From Clostridiales bacterium (GTDB lineage Bacteria > Bacillota > Clostridia > Peptostreptococcales > Natronincolaceae), in assembly GCA_012800145.1 (NCBI GenBank), contig JAAZJW010000177.1:1-8880 (forward strand): a stretch of DNA of 8,880 bases, given 5' to 3'. Below the pieces are notes generated by a model. That model saw only the letters and a program-made list of their open reading frames with translations. It was not told the DNA's origin and made no database searches. This document shows positions 1 to 4,800 of this stretch, in pieces. The translations under genes were made by a program, and so were the position numbers. Every line of letters starts with the position of its first letter. Position 1 is the first letter of the stretch.

Positions 1-490
1 CCTCTATTTTTCTGATAGCATCAGAATGTCCCTGGCTTATTCCTTCCCCCCAAAAAGTATAATTTTGGCCCTTTGGTAAAACCGATAGTCCCAGGAGCCT
101 GTTAAGGGAAAAAAGCCCCGGGTCCCAACCCACAGAGATAAGACCTAATTTAGAGGATTTTTTCGCACTCCTGTCTATCTTTTCAAAATATTCGGGGATT
201 CTTCCGTGGTTATCAAAACTGTCCACTGTGTTAAAATGGGATACCACCATGGGTCCTTGCTTGTCTAAATCCCTTGCAGAACCTCCACACAGCACCATTA
301 CATCAATTTTATTTTTAAAATCCAATATTTTTGATATATGTACCACATTTGATTTTGAATTTAATATATCAGGTTCTCTTCTCGTAAATACGGCAACAAG
401 CTCCATATCGGGATTTCCGGGTATAGCCAGTTCAGTACCGCGGCCGAGATTTCCATACCCTACTATGCCAATTCTAATTTTTCTGTTCAT
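1..490 (-). CDS. ddh: meso-diaminopimelate D-dehydrogenase, N-terminal half (cut by window edge)
   Basis: The family catalyses NADPH-dependent reductive amination of L-2-amino-6-oxopimelate to meso-diaminopimelate in the cytoplasm, the one-step variant of the lysine/peptidoglycan DAP pathway. Reading leftward from the ATG at 490-488 gives 163 residues, about half of the usual roughly 325, with no stop. Visible are the Rossmann motif GIVGYGNLGRG (residues 8-18), FTRR at 35-38 where arginines suit NADP(H), the block CGGSARDLDKQGP (68-80), HFNTVDSFDNHGRIPEYF (85-102), GWDPGLFSLNRLLG (121-134) and WGEGISQGHSDAIRKIE (147-163). These blocks are highly characteristic of Ddh and line the cofactor and substrate sites. 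The start is fixed by GGAGG seven bases upstream. It lies 74 bases downstream of the EAL-HDOD gene on the same strand and shows no convincing promoter of its own, so co-transcription is possible. The C-terminal half lies outside the window. Confidence 0.93.
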   Translation of the reverse strand, partial: MNRKIRIGIVGYGNLGRGTELAIPGNPDMELVAVFTRREPDILNSKSNVVHISKILDFKNKIDVMVLCGGSARDLDKQGPMVVSHFNTVDSFDNHGRIPEYFEKIDRSAKKSSKLGLISVGWDPGLFSLNRLLGLSVLPKGQNYTFWGEGISQGHSDAIRKIE

Positions 491-564
491 AAAATACCTC
501 CATAATATTCAAAATAAGGGCAGAAAACCCTTTGCTTTTTAATAACCCATAGGGTGTTTTTCAT

Positions 565-1773
565 TTATTTTAAAATTCCCAGAGCTCCTTTTGCCCATTT
601 GATAGAATTTAAATATTCCCTGGATAAAGCATCAGCACTTATATTTATTTTTTCCGAGAGATTTATAACTTTTGTCCAATTTCCCCTTTCATACGCAACT
701 ATTAATTTATGGATATCACCCAGGGCTCCTTCCTTATAAATCAGTGCATCCTTTATAGATTCCGGAATGGTAATACCCTCCAACGCTTCTTTCATGGTCA
801 TATCCAGTACGGCGTCCAATACACTGAACAGGCCCATCATAGATGCCTCGTGTCTCAAGTTTTTAAATTTGCTGTATACCGCTATTGCTTCTGCAAATTT
901 TGTACGAATTAGGGAAATCCTTATTAATTCTTCGGGCTTGGTTCCACCCATATCCCGAATCATTAAAATGTTAATCCATCTCTCTATTGCCCACAATCCC
1001 ATGAACACCAGCGCTCTTTTTATCGAATAGGTTAATTCATCTCCGGAACTAACACTGACTATTCGCATAAGACGGTATGCTAATTGGACATCATTTCTAA
1101 TTATTTTAGCTAATTTTAGGTAGGAGGGTTCCTCCTTCTTCAATTCAGTAATCAGGCGAATATATTGAAATTTTGATGGAAATTTATTGCATACTTTCCC
1201 TGCGATACTGGGTTTGCTGAAAAAATATCCCTGGAACAGGTGGAAACCCATTTCCCTTGCCACCAAAAATTCTTCCTTTGTTTCAATCTTTTCCGCCAAC
1301 AAAATTTTTCTTTGGGAAAGGGCCAGGTATACATCCGCTCTTATGGTTTCCAAGGGTGTAGCAATTAAATCAAATTTAATAATGTCTGCAAAGGGTATAA
1401 GAGGGTAATTTTCATATTTTTCTATAAAATCGTCAAGAGCAATTTTATATCCCTTATCTTTAAGGAATTTAATTCGTTCTATTAAATCTTGGTTAATTTC
1501 AACATCTTCGAGTATTTCGATAATGAGCTTGCTCGGCCCGATCAATTCTAAGGTGTTGGAATGGATAATCTTTTCGTCAAAGTTAATGAATGCCCATCTA
1601 TCTTCTACTATATGTTTTACCCCTGATTCAAACAATCCCTCGATTACCGTCGCAGTTGCAACATGTGACGATATGCCGTCGAATTGCACTGAATCAGAAC
1701 CTGAACGGTACAACAGCTCGTATCCGTAAATATCTAAATTTTTTTTAAAAATAGGTTGTCTCGCTATAAACAT
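565..1773 (-). CDS. EAL-HDOD domain signalling protein (YuxH-like putative cyclic-di-GMP phosphodiesterase)
   Basis: A 402-residue soluble protein with an N-terminal EAL domain (about 1-200) and a C-terminal HDOD domain (about 205-395); there is no signal peptide or membrane segment. EAL domains hydrolyse cyclic-di-GMP; HDOD is a helical signalling module related to HD domains. The opening MFIARQPIFKKNLDIYGYELLYR is the classic start of this family. Equivalents of the EAL catalytic set are visible: E19 (in YELLYR, replacing EAL), N64, E86, D114-D115, K133, E161 and Q181 (LFQGYFFSKP). The loop after DDF lacks the usual GTG (it reads DDFIEKY), so activity is uncertain and it could instead bind the nucleotide. 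HDOD shows the helical core around SYLKLAKIIRNDVQLAYRLM and no metal-binding HD pair that I can see. The start has AAGGGGA upstream and a good promoter at 1811-1839. It is divergent from the lipoamide dehydrogenase gene. Confidence 0.9.
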   Translation of the reverse strand: MFIARQPIFKKNLDIYGYELLYRSGSDSVQFDGISSHVATATVIEGLFESGVKHIVEDRWAFINFDEKIIHSNTLELIGPSKLIIEILEDVEINQDLIERIKFLKDKGYKIALDDFIEKYENYPLIPFADIIKFDLIATPLETIRADVYLALSQRKILLAEKIETKEEFLVAREMGFHLFQGYFFSKPSIAGKVCNKFPSKFQYIRLITELKKEEPSYLKLAKIIRNDVQLAYRLMRIVSVSSGDELTYSIKRALVFMGLWAIERWINILMIRDMGGTKPEELIRISLIRTKFAEAIAVYSKFKNLRHEASMMGLFSVLDAVLDMTMKEALEGITIPESIKDALIYKEGALGDIHKLIVAYERGNWTKVINLSEKINISADALSREYLNSIKWAKGALGILK

Positions 1774-1810
1774 GTTTAATTCCCCTTATCCTCTAATACA
1801 GCCATTTACC

Positions 1811-1839
1811 ATTATATCATCCGGAAATTATTTAAACAA
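1811..1839 (-). promoter_or_regulatory. Sigma-A type promoter for the EAL-HDOD gene
   Basis: On the minus strand the -10 is TATAAT (1816-1811) and the -35 is TTGTTT (1839-1834) with a 17-base spacer. Transcription would begin near 1804, leaving a leader of about 30 bases before the ATG at 1773. The fit of -10 and spacing is very good; the -35 matches the consensus in its first three bases. Confidence 0.72.
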
Positions 1840-1926
1840 TAATCGATTATATGAGCTTTCAAACCGAATAGGAGCATCTGGGAAATTCAGTTACCGCTAT
1901 ATTCAGGATAATTTTAAGTAAAAATA

Positions 1927-1954
1927 TTGACAATGCTTGGACATTTGTTATACT
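1927..1954 (+). promoter_or_regulatory. Sigma-A type promoter for lpdA
   Basis: A perfect -35 TTGACA (1927-1932) is followed after 16 bases by TATACT (1949-1954). Transcription would begin near 1961, giving a leader of about 46 bases with AGGAGGG (1994-2000) six bases before the ATG. The -10 sits 110 bases from the start of the opposite promoter, so the two could be independently regulated. Confidence 0.72.
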
Positions 1955-2006
1955 TAAGGTACTGTAGTAAATATATCATATCTATGAGATAATAGGAGGG
2001 TTATAA

Positions 2007-3413
2007 ATGAAAATTGAGGGCGATGTTGTTGTTCTGGGCGGAGGACCAGGAGGTTATGTTGCCGCTATAGTGGCTGCAAAGAATGGATTAAACACGGTTC
2101 TCGTTGAGATGGACAATTTAGGTGGAACATGTCTTAACCGTGGCTGTATACCTACAAAAGCATTAGTACGTTCATCCGAAGTTTATGAATTAGTAAAGGA
2201 TTCAGCAGACTTTGGAATTTTCAATGAATCACCATCTTTCGATTTCACAAAGATAATGGAAAGAAAAGATAACATAGTAAAAGAATTAGTTGCGGGAATC
2301 GAGTACTTAGTATCTAAAAACAAAATCACCTTATTAAGAGGTGTAGGAGATATTTTAGACAAAAACACAGTTGTTGTAAAAGAAGGAAAAGATGAAGGAG
2401 CCACCGTTAACGCTAAAAACATAATAATTGCCACAGGTTCCAAACCATTCATTCCACCGATAAAAGGAGCAAAAGAATCAAAAAATCTATACACAAGTGA
2501 TGAAATGTTAAGTCTAAAAGAACTGCCTAAAGACATTGTTATTGTAGGCAGCGGTGTAATCGGAATGGAATTTGCATTTATTTGCAATGCTTTAGAGGTA
2601 GGCGTAACGGTAATAGGATCTTCAGATAATATTCTATCTAATATGGATGGCGATATTATAAAAGAAATCACCAGAATATCTAAGAGAAAGAAAATAAAAC
2701 TTGTTACAGGTGCAAGGGTTGAGGAAATTACAGATACAGATGACGGTAAGGTTGTTGTAGGTTACCAAAGAAAAGGTAAACAGGAAACCGTAACCGCAGA
2801 TAAGGTTTTAATGGCAACAGGAAGGTCTCCAAATTTCAGTGATATTGATTTAGAAAAACTAGGTCTTGAACTAAGTGATAGAAGAGGAATCAAGGTTAAC
2901 AGCAGACTTCAAACAACCGTAGACAATATATATGCTATCGGGGACGTAACAAACATAAACCAATTGGCTCATGTTGCTTCCTATCAGGGAGTAGTTGCTG
3001 TTGAAAATATAGTCGGTAATGATGTAGAAGCAGATTACTCTATCGTACCCGGCGCTATATTTACAACTCCTGAAATTGCATCCGTAGGTCCTACAGAAGA
3101 AGCGGCAAAAGAACAAGGTTTAGATATAAGCACAGGCAAATTCCTATTTGCTTCCAATGGTAAGGCCCTCACATATGGAGAGAGAAGGGGATTAGTAAAG
3201 GTAATCGCTGATAAATCTACAGGAGTATTATTGGGTGGACATATCATTGGACCTCATGCATCAGACCTTATTCATGAAATTACAGTTGCTATCAAGAACA
3301 AGTTAACCGCGGATCAAATAGCGGATACTATACATGCACATCCTACTACAGCAGAAACTGTTCTGGAAGCTACAATGGCAACCACACCAAAAGGCGCAAT
3401 ACACTCAGCATAG
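2007..3413 (+). CDS. lpdA: Dihydrolipoamide dehydrogenase (E3), stand-alone
   Basis: A 468-residue FAD flavoprotein disulfide reductase, normal length for E3, which reoxidises dihydrolipoyl groups of 2-oxoacid dehydrogenase or glycine-cleavage complexes in the cytoplasm. Visible are the FAD-binding GGGPGG (11-16), the redox disulfide in GGTCLNRGCIPTKAL (C42 and C47), the nucleotide-binding GSGVIG (181-186), ATGRSPN (270-276), the second FAD motif IYAIGDVT (308-315) and the C-terminal active-site pair H445 and E450 in HAHPTTAE. No lipoyl domain is fused to the N-terminus. The acidic residue usual at the end of the second NAD-fold strand (VxVVE in many E3s) is glycine here (VTVIGSS, G204), which raises a question about NAD versus NADP use. 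The ATG has AGGAGGG at ideal spacing. The gene has its own promoter and terminator and no E1, E2 or gcv genes beside it. Confidence 0.95.
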   Translation: MKIEGDVVVLGGGPGGYVAAIVAAKNGLNTVLVEMDNLGGTCLNRGCIPTKALVRSSEVYELVKDSADFGIFNESPSFDFTKIMERKDNIVKELVAGIEYLVSKNKITLLRGVGDILDKNTVVVKEGKDEGATVNAKNIIIATGSKPFIPPIKGAKESKNLYTSDEMLSLKELPKDIVIVGSGVIGMEFAFICNALEVGVTVIGSSDNILSNMDGDIIKEITRISKRKKIKLVTGARVEEITDTDDGKVVVGYQRKGKQETVTADKVLMATGRSPNFSDIDLEKLGLELSDRRGIKVNSRLQTTVDNIYAIGDVTNINQLAHVASYQGVVAVENIVGNDVEADYSIVPGAIFTTPEIASVGPTEEAAKEQGLDISTGKFLFASNGKALTYGERRGLVKVIADKSTGVLLGGHIIGPHASDLIHEITVAIKNKLTADQIADTIHAHPTTAETVLEATMATTPKGAIHSA

Positions 3414-3456
3414 TACAATATAAATTTTGATATAATTTAAGATTTTGATTATTATA

Positions 3457-3497
3457 AAAATATTGGAAAGGGAATTTTCCCTTTCTAATATTTTTTT
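3457..3497 (+). terminator. Intrinsic terminator after lpdA
   Basis: GAAAGGG (3466-3472) pairs with CCCTTTC (3479-3485); the stem extends outward through a G-T wobble and AATATT/AATATT, and is followed by seven T (3491-3497). It starts 43 bases after the lpdA stop and marks lpdA as a single-gene transcript. Confidence 0.9.
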
Positions 3498-3526
3498 GTT
3501 GAACATAAAAGCCGGTTAGCATAGTC

Positions 3527-3548
3527 AGTGTTATCCCCGGACAGCACT
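3527..3548. promoter_or_regulatory. Imperfect palindrome upstream of the radical SAM promoter
   Basis: Arms AGTGTTATCC (3527-3536) and GGACAGCACT (3539-3548) are inverted repeats with 8 of 10 matches around a CC centre. The two-base centre and the absence of a T-run argue for a protein-binding site rather than a terminator. It lies about 33 bases upstream of the -35 element, a position suited to an activator. No regulator is identifiable. Confidence 0.35.
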
Positions 3549-3560
3549 ATAATCATACAT

Positions 3561-3589
3561 TGCTGTCAATCACACATTGATTGACAGTA
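3561..3589. promoter_or_regulatory. Perfect inverted repeat overlapping the -35 of the radical SAM promoter
   Basis: CTGTCAATCA (3563-3572) and TGATTGACAG (3578-3587) are perfect 10-base inverted repeats separated by five bases, extended by a wobble and one further pair. No T-run follows. The right arm contains the TTGACA -35 hexamer, so a protein bound here would directly affect promoter access. I read it as a probable operator. Confidence 0.6.
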
Positions 3590-3609
3590 GGCAAGTGTAC
3601 TTATATAAT
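3581..3609 (+). promoter_or_regulatory. Consensus sigma-A promoter for the radical SAM gene
   Basis: TTGACA (3581-3586), a 17-base spacer and TATAAT (3604-3609) form a perfect consensus promoter. Transcription would begin near 3616, about 62 bases before the ATG. The -10 itself lies within a 14-base AT-only palindrome (3602-3615), which may be chance. Confidence 0.82.
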
Positions 3610-3635
3610 TATATACGCAGAGACACATTCTATTG

Positions 3636-3649
3636 ATGTATCGATACAT
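3636..3649. promoter_or_regulatory. Perfect 14-base palindrome in the leader of the radical SAM gene
   Basis: ATGTATCGATACAT is fully self-complementary with no spacer. It lies about 20 bases downstream of the expected transcription start and 15 bases before the ribosome binding site, the usual position for a roadblock or repressor operator. It is too compact to form an RNA hairpin with a proper loop, so a DNA-binding dimer is the likelier reader. Confidence 0.45.
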
Positions 3650-3663
3650 AAATTTAATATTTT

Positions 3664-3669
3664 AGGGGG
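3664..3669 (+). promoter_or_regulatory. Ribosome binding site deciding the radical SAM start
   Basis: AGGGGG lies eight bases before the ATG at 3678. The in-frame GTG at 3669 overlaps this element and so cannot be served by it, which argues for the ATG. Confidence 0.7.
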
Positions 3670-3677
3670 TGACATAT

Positions 3678-4604
3678 ATGACGAGTTTTAAATATATTTA
3701 TGGGCCTGTTCCCTCAAGAAGGATGGGACTTTCTGTCGGTATCAGCCCCATAGCTGAAGGCCATTGCAATTATTCCTGCGTATATTGCCAGTTAGGAAGA
3801 ACGAGAAACATGACGAATAAAAGGAAAAAGTATTTTGATTACAAGGAAATAGTCGAGGAATTCAAATTATATTTAGGTAAAAAAATTAAATTCGATGTAG
3901 CCACAATAGTAGGGGATGGTGAACCCTTATTGTATGCTGATCTGGGCGTTCTAATCGATGAGTTGAAACTATTGATAGATAAACCTGTAGCGGTTATTAC
4001 TAACGGATCTTTATTATATGACAGTGCGGTAAGGGATGATCTAAAAAATGCTGATATAATCCTTCCCTCCCTGGATGCGACTAATGAAAAAATGTTTAAG
4101 GAGATCAACAGGCCTCATGGGAGCATAAAGTTTGATGATGTTATCAAAGGGCTGCAGGATTTTTCCAAAGAATATGAAGGGCAATTATGGATTGAAACAA
4201 TGATAGTTGAAGGCATAAACGATAATAGGGAATTCTTTTTGGATTTAAAAAAGCTATTAGGTACAATAAATTATCATAAATTGTACATCAATTCCCCTGT
4301 GAGGCCCCCGGCTGAAACATTTGTAAAACAGGTATCAAAAGATGTTATAGAAGAAGCTGTTTCAATATTAGGGGGTATTTCCATAGATAAACTTGTTTCC
4401 GAAGGTTTTTATAGTGAAGTTGAGGACGACTATGAGGCTGTTCTGAGCATTATCAGAAGGCATCCCATGAATCAATTCGAAATAAAGTCCTTTGTAGAGC
4501 AGAGAAACAGGTCTAATATTAAAGATTTTTTTGAAAGACTGGATAATGATGACAACATAGAAATAATAGATTATAAGGGATATTATACCTACAGACTAAA
4601 ATAA
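3678..4604 (+). CDS. Radical SAM protein of the COG0731 type with C-terminal winged-helix-like region
   Basis: A 308-residue cytoplasmic protein predicted to bind a [4Fe-4S] cluster and cleave S-adenosylmethionine. The N-terminus reads YIYGPVPSRRMGLSVGISP, the hallmark of this family, followed by the cluster motif CNYSCVYCQLG (C30, C34, C37) and GDGEP (79-83), the GGE-like SAM-binding element. The core barrel runs to about residue 225; the last 75 residues (HPMNQFEIKSFVEQRNRSNIKDFFERL and on) look like a small winged-helix module. COG0731 also holds archaeal wybutosine enzymes, but this shorter bacterial branch has no established reaction known to me, so the substrate is unknown. The gene stands alone between its own promoter and terminator, with palindromes upstream, so it is probably regulated separately from its neighbours. 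The upstream GTG at 3669 would add three residues and is less likely. Confidence 0.88.
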   Translation: MTSFKYIYGPVPSRRMGLSVGISPIAEGHCNYSCVYCQLGRTRNMTNKRKKYFDYKEIVEEFKLYLGKKIKFDVATIVGDGEPLLYADLGVLIDELKLLIDKPVAVITNGSLLYDSAVRDDLKNADIILPSLDATNEKMFKEINRPHGSIKFDDVIKGLQDFSKEYEGQLWIETMIVEGINDNREFFLDLKKLLGTINYHKLYINSPVRPPAETFVKQVSKDVIEEAVSILGGISIDKLVSEGFYSEVEDDYEAVLSIIRRHPMNQFEIKSFVEQRNRSNIKDFFERLDNDDNIEIIDYKGYYTYRLK

Positions 4605-4620
4605 AAAGTCAGAAAATACG

Positions 4621-4672
4621 ATCGGTGTTGGGCACCCTGTTATTAAATTATTGCCCGACACCGATTATTTTT
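4621..4672 (+). terminator. Intrinsic terminator after the radical SAM gene
   Basis: ATCGGTGTTGGGCA (4621-4634) pairs with TGCCCGACACCGAT (4652-4665) over 14 positions with one G-T wobble, around a 17-base loop, followed by TATTTTTG. It begins 17 bases after the stop codon. The stem is GC-rich and stable for this genome; the loop is longer than usual. Confidence 0.85.
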
Positions 4673-4736
4673 GTCCGGAATTCGGAGGTGCAATAACTTG
4701 ATAACTCAGTGCCCGACGCTGCTTGTGCAATAATTT
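4653..4736. repeat. Imperfect direct repeat derived from a terminator arm
   Basis: The block GCCCGACACCG (4653-4663) with GTGCAATAACTT (4688-4699) recurs in shorter form as GCCCGACGCTG (4711-4721) with GTGCAATAATTT (4725-4736). The second copy lacks the roughly 24 bases between the two blocks. The first block is the right arm of the terminator at 4621-4672, so the second is an extra potential pairing partner for the left arm. Confidence 0.5.
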
Positions 4737-4739
4737 ATG

Positions 4740-4745
4740 TATAAT
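4740..4745 (+). promoter_or_regulatory. Possible -10 element for the nucleotidyltransferase operon
   Basis: TATAAT at 4740-4745 would place transcription near 4752. No recognisable -35 exists at 15-18 bases upstream (the sequence there is CGCTGCTT), so this would be a weak or activator-dependent promoter. A promoter is nevertheless expected here because a strong terminator precedes the gene. Confidence 0.35.
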
Positions 4746-4762
4746 TTACAAGGGAATTCACA

Positions 4763-4788
4763 AAATACCTTATATGCAGGTATTTTTT
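4763..4788 (+). terminator. Attenuator-like hairpin with T-run in the operon leader
   Basis: AAATACCT (4763-4770) pairs with AGGTATTT (4778-4785) around the loop TATATGC, with the right arm running into six T (4783-4788); flanking CACA/TGTG bases can extend the stem with a bulge. It sits just before the AAGGAG of the following gene and downstream of the only plausible promoter, so it could attenuate that gene. It might also merely be a second terminator for upstream read-through. Confidence 0.5.
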
Positions 4789-4794
4789 GTGTGT

Positions 4795-4800
4795 AAGGAG
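4795..4800 (+). promoter_or_regulatory. Ribosome binding site pointing to an ATT start
   Basis: AAGGAG ends at base 4800, overlapping the only upstream conventional start (GTG 4800) but lying eight bases before an in-frame ATT at 4809. A second element, AAGGGAG (4812-4818), lies five bases before ATG 4824. Confidence 0.55.

Noticed and set aside
516..532. Hairpin AAGGG/CCCTT and a nearby ACCC/GGGT between the EAL-HDOD gene and ddh, considered as a terminator.
   Set aside because: The stems are four or five pairs and the minus-strand tail reads ATTTTG, too weak a T-run to claim termination; co-transcription remains possible.
228..542. Plus-strand open frame of 104 codons at the left end.
   Set aside because: It is the reverse of the ddh coding sequence, whose motifs are unmistakable.
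1979..1991. Small TATCT/AGATA hairpin just before the lpdA ribosome binding site.
   Set aside because: Five AT-rich pairs with a three-base loop is within chance for this base composition and would not be stable.
1774..2006. Search of the divergent region for a riboswitch, small gene or shared operator.
   Set aside because: Leaders of about 30 and 46 bases are too short for a riboswitch, no supported small gene is present, and no strong palindrome lies between the two promoters.
2183..2671. Minus-strand open frame of 162 codons inside lpdA.
   Set aside because: It lies wholly opposite a clearly coding E3 gene, resembles no family I know and has no fitting start context.
3561..3589. Perfect inverted repeat read as a second terminator after lpdA.
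   Set aside because: No T-run follows and a strong terminator already exists at 3457-3497; overlap with a consensus -35 favours an operator.
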